A DNA stretch of 64,000 nt, taken from Xenopus tropicalis. Its lineage: Eukaryota > Chordata > Amphibia > Anura > Pipidae. Below, piece by piece: positions 40,699-50,288 of the stretch. The stretch lies in NCBI RefSeq assembly GCF_000004195.4, contig NC_030681.2:88295681-88359680 (forward strand), given 5' to 3'. Position 1 is the stretch's first letter. Each line of letters opens with the position of its first letter. A program made the translations under genes and the position numbers. Below the pieces are notes generated by a model that ran no database searches, was not told the DNA's origin, and saw only the letters and a program-made list of their open reading frames with translations.

Positions 40699-41301
40699 TC
40701 TTAATATATATGTTTTTTACACAAGATTGCATCTTTAGTTCCATGGGTAATTTTACATACCCTGATTTTAAATTATCCAGAAAGCTCCGAATTACGGAAA
40801 GCCCATCTCCCATAGACTCCATTTTAATCAAATTATTCAGAATTTTAAAACTGATTTCCTTTTTCTCTTTAATAACAAAACAGTACCTTGTAATTGATCA
40901 CAACTAAGATATAATTAAACCCTATTGGATGCAAAACAATTATCTTTAATTAATTAATGTTTTATTGATTTTTTAGTAGACTTGAGGTATCATTTGGCAA
41001 AGCCCATAAAATCACTTAAAGTAAGAGAATAGAAAGTAGAGTGGAAACCATGAAAATTTGCCACAGGCTGGAAATATTCCAGCTTTACTCATTTCCAGAA
41101 CTGCATTGGTACTATGAAGCACAAATAACAGGGGATTAGACTCCAACATATAAAATAAAAAGCAGTGCATTATTATAGTTTGTACATGTAAGCACCATAC
41201 ATTCTTGTCAATTTAAATATATATATCTTAATATATATCTTTTTTACACAAGATTGCACCTTTAGCTCCATGGGTAATTTTACACACCCTGGTTTTAAAT
41301 T
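40699..41301. repeat. Interspersed repeat block, duplicated at 54735-55075
   Basis: The segment 40988-41301 (CAAAGCCCATAAAATCACTT through CTTAATATATATCTTTTTTA to CTCCATGGGTAATTTTACA) recurs at 54748-55075 with moderate divergence. Its right-hand 75 bp occurs a third time at 40699-40772, joined to a partial copy (about 40773-40975) of the CAGGTATGGGATCC MITE. No coding capacity or defined ends. Confidence 0.75.
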
Positions 41302-41418
41302 CTAGACTTTAACTCTCCTTTAAATGCAAAAATCTAGAAATCCAAAAATGGAAACCACAAAGTAAATTTTATTTTATTTTTACCACATAATTGAAAAGCT
41401 GAATATATTGAATATATA

Positions 41419-41736
41419 CAGGTATGGGATCCCTTATCCAGAAACCCGTAATCCAGAAAGCTCCGAATTACGGAAAACCCATCTCCCATAGACTCCATTT
41501 TAATCAAATTATTCAGAATTTTAAAACTGATTTTCTCTTTAATAACAAAACAGTACCTTGTAATTGATCCAAACTAAGATATAATTAATCCATATTGGAT
41601 GCAAAACAATTATATTGGATTTAATTAATGTGTTATTGATTTTTTTAGTAAAGGTATGGAGATCCAAATTACGGAAAGACCCCTTATCCATAATACCCTT
41701 GGTCCCGAGCATTCTGGATAATGGGTCCTATACCTG
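41419..41736. mobile_element. MITE with CAGGTATGGGATCC ends
   Basis: The ends CAGGTATGGGATCCCTTATCC and GGATAATGGGTCCTATACCTG are inverted repeats, flanked by TA (41417-41418, 41737-41738). A partial, end-less copy lies at about 40773-40975. A TA target suggests the Tc1/mariner superfamily, but the interior is non-coding. Confidence 0.75.
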
Positions 41737-41763
41737 TATTTATATTTATATATATATATATAA

Positions 41764-42109
41764 GCAAGATCTTATATCATTTAAACAGGCTAAGGTGATT
41801 AAAGTGGATCAGGACTATAAAGACCGGAGAGTTTATGGTTGGTTAACTGGGAGGAGTGAAGGTGTTAGGAAAACCAGACGCTATTTTAGGAAGGAGAGGG
41901 ATCTCTCCACCATTGATAGCTCTGGTGATTCCCCTTCATCTGACACGGAGGGTATTTGCACGGCCACTTTGAGTACTACACAGGAAGGGGTTGGATTAAC
42001 TACCCACACTCAGACTCGTTTTTTAGGAACAAACAAAGGAAAAGAAAGCATACCCGGCGTGGGGGTGGTAAACCGGAGAGGCAGACCCCCCAAGAAACCG
42101 ATACTGTGA
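41764..42109 (+). CDS. PLE ORF1 (C-terminal part), plus-strand copy
   Basis: The element-derived part of this frame begins near 41764 and runs to a TGA at 42107-42109. It contains DYKDRRVYGWLTGR, matching DYKQKRVYGWLLGI in ORF1 of the minus-strand copy at 50262-51017, then a Ser/Asp-rich stretch and RFLGTNKGK. It overlaps the -1 frame that becomes ORF2. A U-UUU-UUA-GG heptamer lies in the overlap at 42019-42027. The N-terminus is lost by 5' truncation. Its function is unknown, and basic residues near the end could bind nucleic acid. Confidence 0.7.
42019..42027 (+). promoter_or_regulatory. Candidate -1 ribosomal frameshift site, UUUUUUA-GG
   Basis: The heptamer T-TTT-TTA sits in the ORF1 zero frame (codons 42017-42019, 42020-42022, 42023-42025), as required for tandem -1 slippage. 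The -1 frame from here reads FFRNKQRK and on into the RT ORF without a stop. The same heptamer in the same register occurs in the minus-strand copy at 50289-50295. I do not see a strong stem 5-9 nt downstream; a GGGGGT/ACCCCC pairing begins about 35 nt away. Confidence 0.55.
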
Positions 42110-44336
42110 TATTTAATTTAAGCCAACATGTTTTAACAATGGGTGAATTTTCGCTTCTCTCACGTGGTTTGTCATTTATACCTGTAATTAGGAATGATTC
42201 TTTCAATCTAGAGGTTGATTTATTTAAATTTCAGCGCAAATTAAAGCTTAAGGATCATTTTAAAGAACAAACAAACACACAGAGAGAGAAGTTTCGCCCA
42301 ATAAGCACTTTTGACCCCCCTAATACAGCTATTTCGATCAGAACATTTACTAAGAAGGTACAAATGGAATGTAATGAATCACTTGGGAATTCTAAAAATT
42401 TTTTTTCAAATTTAAATAAACAGGAGAGGGAGGCAATTAATACGTTGCGCAATGACAAGCAACTTATAATACGCCCGGCTGACAAGGGGGGTGCAATTGT
42501 ACTCCTGGACTTAATGTACTATAGGCGTGAATTATTACAACAACTTTCTGACCCTTCAGTGTATGAAAAATTGATGGGTGATCCTACTTTAAGTTTTAAG
42601 TTGAAGTTGGACACAGTATTAGAGCAGGCTATGGCAGCTGGGTGGATTAATGAAACATGTCGTGGATTTCTAACGACACAGTTCCCGAAGTGTCCCATCA
42701 TTTATACGCTTCCTAAAGCGCATAAGGATCCTCTGTCCCCTCCTGGTCGCCCTATAATATCAGCCAGAGAGTCTCTTTTTTCGAATGTGGCTCTGTACAT
42801 TGATAGTTTCTTGCAACCTTTATGTGCCCATATGAGATCCTACTTGCCTGATACTTCAGCGCTATTGGACATTCTGCGGGGGTGTGGTACTTTGCCAACT
42901 GACACTTTATTTGTGACACTTGATGTGCGTAACTTATATACTATCATCCCCCTAGATGAGGGGATCGCTGCATGTAGGCAGGCACTTGTGAAGGGACATA
43001 TGGGGGCTCCACCTATTGAGTTCATTTGTTCCTTATTACAGTTGGTTTTGACCTGTAATTACTTTAGATTCGAACAGACATTTTATCTACAGAAGACCGG
43101 CACGGCGATGGGCTCTAATGTGGCTCCCTCATACGCAAATTTATATATGGACTCATTTGAGTGCAAGTACATTTTTCCTATCCTAACTATGCGGATAATT
43201 TGTTTTTGTACTTGCGATATATCGATGATATTTTTATTATTTGGCGTGGGAGCCACATTGGAGTTGAATCATTTGTTGCCGGTCTTAATGATTTACCTAC
43301 TCCAGTGAAATTCACCTTAAATTGTGATAAGGAGGTCATTGACTTCTTAGATGTTAGGATTTTCCGCTCAACCAGTGGAATTGGGACCACATTGTTCCGT
43401 AAGAGTACAGATCGGAACACTGTTCTTCATGCACACAGCTTTCATCCACCTGCTGTGACTAGATCCATTCCATACACGCAATTTTTAAGAGTGTTTAGAA
43501 TTAATACAGACCTTGTTACTGCGTTGCAACAAGCCAATGAAATGCGGGATCGCTTTATTGAAAGGGGCTATTCTATGGGGTTTCTGAATGCTGAACTGGA
43601 GAAAGCAAAGGAGAATGCTGTGGGTCAAACCTCCAAAGCTAAACGGACAGACATTCACACAGATCGTATGGTCTTTGTAAGTGATTTTACCCCTATAAGT
43701 CAAGATGTCAATAGGATTATTAAGAGAAACTGGCCTATTCTTCAACTGGATTCCAGTTTACCTTTTACCCAAATGCCACCTCCTGTGTGTGCCCATCGAC
43801 GGGGGCGATCTTTAAGAGACATGCTTATGGTAACTGACTTGAGATCTGAATTGCCAGGTACTTGGCTGAGGATGGGTAAACTTGGATGCTTTAGATGTGG
43901 CAATTGTAAGACCTGCGGATGCTTGATCACAGGGCCCACGTTTGCCCACCCACATACTGGGAAGAGGTTTACTATCCGATACAGGCTTTGCTGTACATCT
44001 GAATACGTTATATACTGTATTATGTGCCCTTGTGGCCTTTATTACATAGGAAAATGTATTACCATGTTCCGCACACGGATGAACAACCATAGGTCTGTGA
44101 TTCGTGCAGCCCTGGCGTCTGGAAACTCTGATAGCCCTTTGGCAAGACATTTTGTGCAGCATAAACACTCATTGCCAATGTTGCGAGTGATGTTGATTGA
44201 TCACATCCCTCCCTTGATACGTGGGGGTGATAGATCCAAACTTTTATTACAGAGAGAAGCCCAATGGATTCGAAGATTGGATACCATTGCCCCACGTGGT
44301 TTAAATGAGATGTTTTCACTCTCCTGCTTCTTATGA
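42026..44336 (+). pseudogene. PLE ORF2: reverse transcriptase + GIY-YIG endonuclease, frameshifted
   Basis: The ORF2 frame runs to 43308 and resumes in another frame from about 43170 to a stop at 44334-44336. A single-base indel near 43170-43180 therefore breaks the protein between the GTAMGS and YIDD motifs. Visible features are GEFSLLSRGLSF at the N-terminus, the fingers motif IRPADKGG, palm motif A (TLDVRNLYT), GTAMGSNVAPSYAN, the YIDD catalytic motif, a Cys-rich knuckle (CFRCGNCKTCGC), then CPCGLYYIGK (GIY-YIG-like core) and REAQWI with the nuclease Glu. The first in-frame ATG is 42139-42141, 29 nt after the ORF1 stop. It is about 60% similar to the minus-strand ORF by eye. Confidence 0.88.
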
Positions 44337-45337
44337 GATAATTGAGTTTATATTTGTTCTTAAGACTTGATAATACGTGAGAGTTTGTAATTGAATGGGA
44401 TTATTACTGTTCTATTTCATTATGTTGCTTATTAGGGATATTACATTGTCTGGGGCAAATTAAGTCTTAAACATCTACACATTATAACAATGGATATTGA
44501 TATATGATGTTTATTAGGGATACTACACGGTCTAGGGTAAATCAGGTCTTGAATACCTATATATTACAGCAATGGGTATTGACTTATTATTTTTTTTGGG
44601 GAGAAGGCACTCAATGTGCTTCTCTATTTTCTTGTCCTTGTGAATTGCTAGACAGTAATAGGGCCTGACACGTTTGATAATGTGCTGCCCATGCCTTTAT
44701 AACTAAATAAAGGGAGGTGGTTAGGTGCTATACACTTATAGGTCCTGCAGTATAATGATAAGTTGTGAAATGGGACTGTTAAGTGATGTATTGAGCCTTA
44801 AGTGACAATTTTGGGTCCCATAATACCGGTCTCCTTTTTAATTTATGGTTTTAACGTTATATGTCTTAAAAAATCTTTTTCATGTGTTTTAAACCACATT
44901 TTAACACGTGAGTCTTATATGCCACTCTGTTATGGGATGGCTTTTTAACACATTGTTTGCCATATTTAGTTTTGATCTTAGTGATATTATATATTAAGTA
45001 TTTCTGTGCACTAACATTTCTATTAATTTGAGGTTAATTTGAATACTTTCTGAATATGTTTTTTTATTTCACTTTTTAGTGGGGACATATTTATAAAAAG
45101 GATGTACACATATATCTATAATAATGATATAAACACTTATTGATTGTTTTAAATGAAATAGATATGTTGGTTACACATTGAGGAGTTTTTTATATTTAAA
45201 TAGACTTATTTACTGGTCACAACAGTGACACACCGTGGTTTTCTTATGAGCACATAATGGGTTAACACTAGTTTACTTACACGGATACACTGATTGGATA
45301 GCATCTACATTTAAACACGCACCTCACTTCCTGTCTT

Positions 45338-45378
45338 TGTCCTGATGACGATCCTATATGGATCGAAACGCGTAGACA
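45338..45378 (+). ncRNA. Hammerhead-ribozyme-like fold, PLE 3' region (copy 1)
   Basis: The core CTGATGA lies at 45342-45348. Stem II is GATCC/GGATC (45350-45354 with 45360-45364) around a TATAT loop, followed by GAA and then ACGCGT (45368-45373). ACGCGT is self-complementary and could form stem III between two molecules. Stem I is TGTC (45338-45341) with GACA (45375-45378). Predicted cleavage is after A 45374. One unpaired base (C 45349) separates the core from stem II, which departs from the textbook form and could weaken activity. Hammerheads in PLE terminal regions are an established observation. Confidence 0.72.
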
Positions 45379-45501
45379 TTTTTGTGTAAATAAATATTTT
45401 CTTTTTTCTTAATACCGTGAGTGCTTTCTGAAGGAGGATATGCTAATTTGTGGTTAGCACCCGGTTTATATTTTTTGCTTTGGTGAGTGTCGATTTTGGG
45501 A

Positions 45502-45504
<3 letters not shown>

Positions 45505-45532
<28 letters not shown>
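45505..45532. repeat. (TA)14 at the junction of two tail-to-tail PLEs
   Basis: Pure TA dinucleotides. The plus-strand PLE ends here on its 3' side, and so does the minus-strand PLE. The same arrangement, a 3' end in (TA)n, is seen at 48820-48833. Confidence 0.95.
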
Positions 45533-45699
45533 ATCCAACAAAAGGTAGCACTCCACTTACAACGAGTCGAATGCCCGGGTGCTAATGCAAACAAAAGAAT
45601 ACAAAATACTGCAGAAGGAGCCAGCACTCACAGGACTTTAGATCAATCAAAAGAAAATAAATAAAGCTTTCAAACCAAGTGATGAAGCATGGTTTTTTA

Positions 45700-45745
45700 T
45701 TCGTCCGACGTTTCAGTTCCAAACTGGAACTTTCATCAGGGAGAA
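45700..45745 (-). ncRNA. Hammerhead-ribozyme-like fold, PLE 3' region (copy 2)
   Basis: On the minus strand: TTCTCC (45745-45740), core CTGATGA (45739-45733), one unpaired A, and stem II AGTTCC/GGAACT (45731-45726 with 45720-45715) around AGTTT. Then come GAA, the self-complementary ACGT (45711-45708) and C at 45707 as the predicted cleavage position, followed by GGACGAA. Stem I pairs GGA-GAA with TTCTCC if one C is bulged. Same design as copies 1 and 3. Confidence 0.65.
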
Positions 45746-46744
45746 CAGCACTGTGAATGTACAAACAGTTTTAAAGGTACAAGATGGCGCCAAAACTCCG
45801 TTGCTAGGCAACCACCGAGTTGTGTGGAATCTCCAAAAAATATAAAAAAACATAAACACACCACCAGGGAAGAAAAGAGAACAAGGGGGAGATGAGGTAA
45901 ACACATAAGACAAAAGACAAATAGAGGGAAAGTATTGCACAGCTTCCTGGCTAGAGACTGCTACATGGCATAAACGTATCGAGTCCCTCCAAATACTGTT
46001 TAACTTAATCGAACTTACCACCAGAATAAGCAGGGGAAGAGAGATAAAGGCAGACGGTGGACAGCTCCTGGTTCCCCAATCCCCAATAATCCTCTGTGCC
46101 ACAAGTGAACCCCGCACGCACGGGAATAGTCAGGTTTGCAGGCGCGCCGAGTCAGACGCGTTGCCTAGCAACCAAGGAAGGCGGCGGCACCATTCTGCCC
46201 TATTTGCAGTGCTATCATTGGGCTCAATATGCGAGTCAGCAGGAGACACTCAGTACTAGGCTTATCGGTAGCACAGAGTGCTCCTGCCATAAAGTTAAAA
46301 AGTTTTAAGCCGCTGGGGTAAAGGCCAACCACTGCCTGGCTAGCACTATAGTGGCACATTATGAGAGGACCCCCTTACGCAAGGGGATGGAGTGTTCCGT
46401 GGGGGCCAATAGGGGAGCGTCCTAGATAAGCATAGAAGAATCTGCATGAGGAAATAAAGAATTTAAGAGAGAAAAAAAGGTGGTAGTCGGGTCAAGTACA
46501 GTATGTCCAGCCATTCAGTAGAGCTCAAGTGTGTGTGCAAAATAGTACCAGATGTAGAAGTAACGAAATCAATAAAACAAAAAGGGGGAGACAAGGGAGG
46601 CAGGCCAAAGAAAACACTAGTACAATATGAAGGGGGTAGGGTAAACACATAGTAAGCAATAGCATATAGCTGTCATAAATCAAATGAATATTATATCACG
46701 CCAGAGCACCCCAAAGGGCAATGAGGAAGTTCACATATAAAGTT

Positions 46745-48815
46745 TTAAATGAAACACCCAAGTGGTAGTGTTTCGTTAAGGCCCCGGGGGGCCACACAGT
46801 CCAATGTGTGGATCCATCTGGATTCACGACGTAGAAGGGCCAAGTCTCTGTCTCCACCTCTCTGAAGGGGAAGCTGCTGGTCTATTGCCATGCACTTGAA
46901 CGTAGGAAGCGGATGCCGTTGCTGGGCAAAATGCCTAGCAACAGGTTGAATCGAGGTCCCCTCCTTGAGAGCTTTGCTGATCGCGGAGCGATGATTGCCG
47001 ATTCTTTCCTTCAGCATGTTCACTGTTTTGCCCACGTAATACAAACCACATGGGCATGTAATTATGTAAACCACAAAACTCGAAGTACAAGATAGACGGT
47101 GTTTGATCTTAATCCTCTTGCCGGTATGAGGGTGAGGGAAATCAGGGCCAGAGAGGAGACAGCGGCATGTAACACAATCTGGGCATCTATAGCATCCCAT
47201 TTTTTTCTGTGTTGATAGCCAATCCGATGGATTCATCTTGTAGTTCTTAAAGTCAGTTCGCATCAATAAGTCTCTAAGGCTACTATTTCTCCTGTAGCCC
47301 ATAAGTGGCTTATTTGAGAGGTACAAAGAAAGGGATTCATCTTGGTTGATAATTGGCCAATGTTGATGTATACTCTTAGAAAGTTGTGCAGAAGCAACTG
47401 AGAAGGTCGTGGTAAAAATCAATGGTGGGTCTACTGCCATCTCTTTTTGTTTCACCAGAAGCTCACCTTGTGTGTGTTGCAGAGCCCTCTGTAGCTGTTG
47501 TTCCAGAATATCTTCAGGGTATCCACGTTCAAGGAACCTAGAGAACATGTCTCTTAATTGTTCCACAGCAGTCTCTGGTCTACTATTGTTCCTTATGGTG
47601 CGTAAAAATTGAGAATAGGGGATCCCCCTAATGGTGGCTGGAGGGTGATCACTAGAGGCATGCAAGATGGAGTTACGGTCCGTAGTTTTACGAAACAGCC
47701 TAGTACCTAGGTGACAGTGATCCCTAAAAATATTCAGGTCAAGGAAATCAATATTGTCAGTATGGTGGTTAAGGGTAAATTTTACCGGGCTATCCAGCAT
47801 ATTTAGATGTTGGTGAAAGGAGAGTAAACTCTCAACCCCTTTTGTCCAAATTAGGAACAAATCGTCAATGTAACGAAAGTATACCAGTATCGAATCCCCT
47901 AACAAGGGGACAATGTGTTCAGTTTCGAACTGTAACATAAACAAGTTTGCATATGATGGAGCAAGGGCACTACCCATGGCCGTACCCGCTATCTGGAGAA
48001 AGTAGGAATTCTCGAACCGGAAAAAGTTCCTTGTGAGAGTGAGTTCGAGTAATTGTAGCAAAAATTCTACCGGAACCCCTAAAGAGGTATTGGTCAGAAG
48101 TGCCTTTCTAGAGGCCATAATACCCATATCATGTGGTATGACTGTATATAGGCTTTTTACATCCATAGTAACTAGAATACAGTCAGGTGGGATTTCCCCC
48201 AATTCCCTCAATCTTAGGATCACATGAGTGGAATCCTGAGTGTAGGAAGGCATGGATTTCACTAGGGGTTGTAAAAAATAGTCAACGAAAGTGGATATAG
48301 GTTGGTATAAAGATCCTACAGCAGAGATGATGGGTCTGCCTGGGGGTGCTGATAGTGACTTATGTATTTTTGGAAGTGTATAAATAATAGGAGTGCGTGG
48401 ATAGTCATTGGTCATAAATTGAAAAGTGTCATTATCTATCCATCCCGCATGTAGAGCAACAGAGAGAATCCCATCCAATTCCTTTTTAAATTTGCTAGTA
48501 GGGTCACAAGGTAAGTGTCGATAGGTTTGGGCGTCCGCCAATTGCCCTAGAATCTCCTGCTTATAGTAGGCATAGTCAAGTAAAACAATCGCACCCCCTT
48601 TATCCGCTGGCCTAATTACCAAATCTGTATCATCTTTGAGTGTTCTAATGGCACGCCTTTCGGCGGGTGTTAGATTGGGGAAAGATCTAGGCCCATCAGT
48701 GAATGTCTTAGTATCTAGATTAAGAACCTTACCAAAAGTTTTAATGGCCGCCGGGGTATTGGGGGGCTCAAAGGTACTCTTAGGTCTGAAGGGAGAGCGG
48801 GGACCTTGTGGGGTG
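46745..48815 (-). CDS. PLE reverse transcriptase + GIY-YIG endonuclease, open frame, 5'-truncated
   Basis: A single frame with no stop or shift encodes about 690 element-derived residues. The open frame continues upstream through the TA repeat to 48911 with no ATG, so 48874 is a GTG and not a credible start. Counting from 48874, motifs are IRPADKGG (87-94), palm motif A with Asp238 (TMDVKSLYT), GTAMGSALAPSYAN (297-310) and the YIDD motif (335-338). Then follow the Cys knuckle CYRCPDCVTCRC (561-572), GLYYVGK (610-616), Arg624, and Glu684 in RRESRW. These are the RT core and nuclease residues of PLEs. The N-terminal ORF1 region and part of the RT N-terminus are missing, so the copy is probably not autonomous, but its intact reading frame suggests a young insertion. 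Confidence 0.92.
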
Positions 48816-48919
48816 TTTTTATATATATATATAAAGCAGCAGGGAGGAACGGCACTCACAGGAAGTTTTTTCACACTGGAGACATCAAGAAGTTTTATCA
48901 GTAGTGAGGTTCTTTATTA

Positions 48920-48959
48920 GTCCGACGTTTCAGCTCCTACAGGAACTTTCATCAGGGAC
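48920..48959 (-). ncRNA. Hammerhead-ribozyme-like fold, PLE 3' region (copy 3)
   Basis: On the minus strand: stem I GTCC (48959-48956) with GGAC (48923-48920), core CTGATGA (48955-48949), one unpaired A, and stem II AGTTCC/GGAGCT (48947-48942 with 48937-48932, one G-U pair) around TGTA. Then come GAA, self-complementary ACGT (48928-48925) and C at 48924 as the predicted cleavage position. This is the best-paired of the three folds and differs from the others by compensating changes. Confidence 0.74.
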
Positions 48960-49485
48960 AACAGTAATGTAGTGCACAGTGAACGCTATTTAAGCCCAAA
49001 AGGGCGCCAAAAGTGGTTGCTAAGCAACTAAAAACGTACAATTTTAATGTGAAAATATAGAAATACACCATAAATTAGACAAACAGAATAAGGAGTATGG
49101 GCTCCTTTGGTATGACCTCCTTAGCGAGGCAGACAAAAATAACAATACGAAGGGTACATAAAAACGAACAGCACATTCTCCTGAGCGCTATTCTCAGAGC
49201 ACTATGAAATGCACAAAGATCACCAAGTACCCTTGCGCCCCTTACGAGACACACACTGCTTCGGGTCACGGCTAGCAAAATATGATATGAGCGCTCCCAT
49301 TCACTTACCGAACTGTCCCGCTGATCTGCCAAATCATACGAGCGGCTTACGAGTGGTTGCTAGGCAACCCGCCAGAGGTGAGCAGGACTCAAGCAGTCCT
49401 TCTGCATTGGCGAAACACCATGTCGAAAGTGTCACAGAGGCAGAGCAGCCACATGTACAGATTAGCCCAGGGCAAACCTTAGGCG

Positions 49486-50288
49486 TCACGGTCCTTGTAA
49501 AAGGGTCCTTGTATATAGACTTGTTACGTCCATAGTCACTAAAATACAGTCATCAGGAATGTTACCTAAAGTCTTCAGCTTATTAATCACGTGCGTGGAG
49601 TCCTGGGTGTAGGAGCACATGGCCTTAACTAGGGGCTGTAGGAAAGAGTCCACATATGTAGAGACCGACTGGTATAATATTAATAAATTATACACATTAA
49701 TTAATAAATTATACACATTACTTGTAATCCATCCTGCACTAAGGGCCATAGACAAACACTTGTCAAGTTCCCCTTTGAATTTGAGGGTGGGATCCCCAAG
49801 GAGTGTCCTATAGGTCTGTTTGTCAGAAAGTTGTCGCAATAGCTCCTCCCTGTAGTAGGAGTAGTCCAATAGCACAATCGAGCCCCCCTTATCTGCAGGT
49901 CTAATGACTAGGTCAGGGTCTTCCCTCAGTGTACGTATGGCCTGGCGTTCAATTGGGGATAAATTGTAATGTGCCAAGCCTGTTGTGCCTGCCTGCTTGG
50001 CCTCTAATGACAGTACTTTCCCGAAAGTCCGCACCGTGGGTGGTACATTAGAAAGTTCGAACGTGCTCTTGCCCCTAAATCTAGGCTGTTCCTGTGTGGG
50101 TGAATTCCTAAAGTGTTCCTTCAGTTTAAGCTTTCTTTGGAACCTGTGTATGTCGATGAGTGTGTCTAGGGTATCGAGTTGAGAGGAGGGGACAAAGGAG
50201 AGCCCCTTTGACAGTAGGGAGATCTCACCTTCTGTCATAGTATGTTTACTAAGATTAAATATTATATTTTCGAGCGGGAAGTAACCCC
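49486..50288 (-). pseudogene. PLE ORF2 N-terminal part, internally deleted
   Basis: The frame is open upstream through the frameshift heptamer, and its first ATG is at 50238-50236. It encodes EGEISLLSKGLSFVP, FQRKLKLKEHF, RPADKGGSIVLLDYSYY and, after rearrangement, VTMDVTSLYT (motif A), then runs out of homology at 49486. Around 49681-49716 a short tandem duplication (TTAATAAATTATACACA twice) replaces the segment that should read PIIYTLPK to GRPIISA. The GTAMGS, YIDD and nuclease regions are absent. It is non-functional. Confidence 0.85.

Larger units (their letters stand above)
41764..45532 (+). mobile_element. Penelope-like retroelement, plus-strand copy
   Basis: This 5'-truncated PLE starts just after a TA repeat (41747-41763) inside ORF1. 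It continues through the RT and GIY-YIG coding region (to 44336), a 1-kb 3' UTR and a hammerhead-like fold (45338-45378), and ends in (TA)14 at 45505-45532, where it meets the minus-strand copy tail to tail. The coding part carries one frameshift. The order of RT followed by a C-terminal GIY-YIG nuclease identifies a PLE. The Cys-rich motif and sequence suggest the Neptune-type lineage, which is an inference. Confidence 0.88.
45505..48833 (-). mobile_element. Penelope-like retroelement, minus-strand, 5'-truncated copy
   Basis: Read on the minus strand, it starts after the TA repeat at 48820-48833 inside the RT coding region. It carries an open RT/GIY-YIG frame to 46745, a 1-kb 3' UTR containing a GTTGCTAGGCAAC-type inverted word, a hammerhead-like fold (45700-45745) and a 3' end in (TA)n. 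Its upstream neighbour ends with a related pLTR-like segment, so the pair is the partial tandem typical of PLEs. Confidence 0.88.

Noticed and set aside
43161..43308. Overlap of two RT frames in the plus-strand PLE as another programmed frameshift
   Set aside because: The minus-strand copy is in a single frame across the homologous region, so this is an ordinary inactivating indel.
46745..48874. Start codon of the 709-residue PLE frame at 48874
   Set aside because: The triplet is GTG, and the first 20 or so residues come from the neighbouring terminal unit and the TA repeat, so it is not a genuine start.
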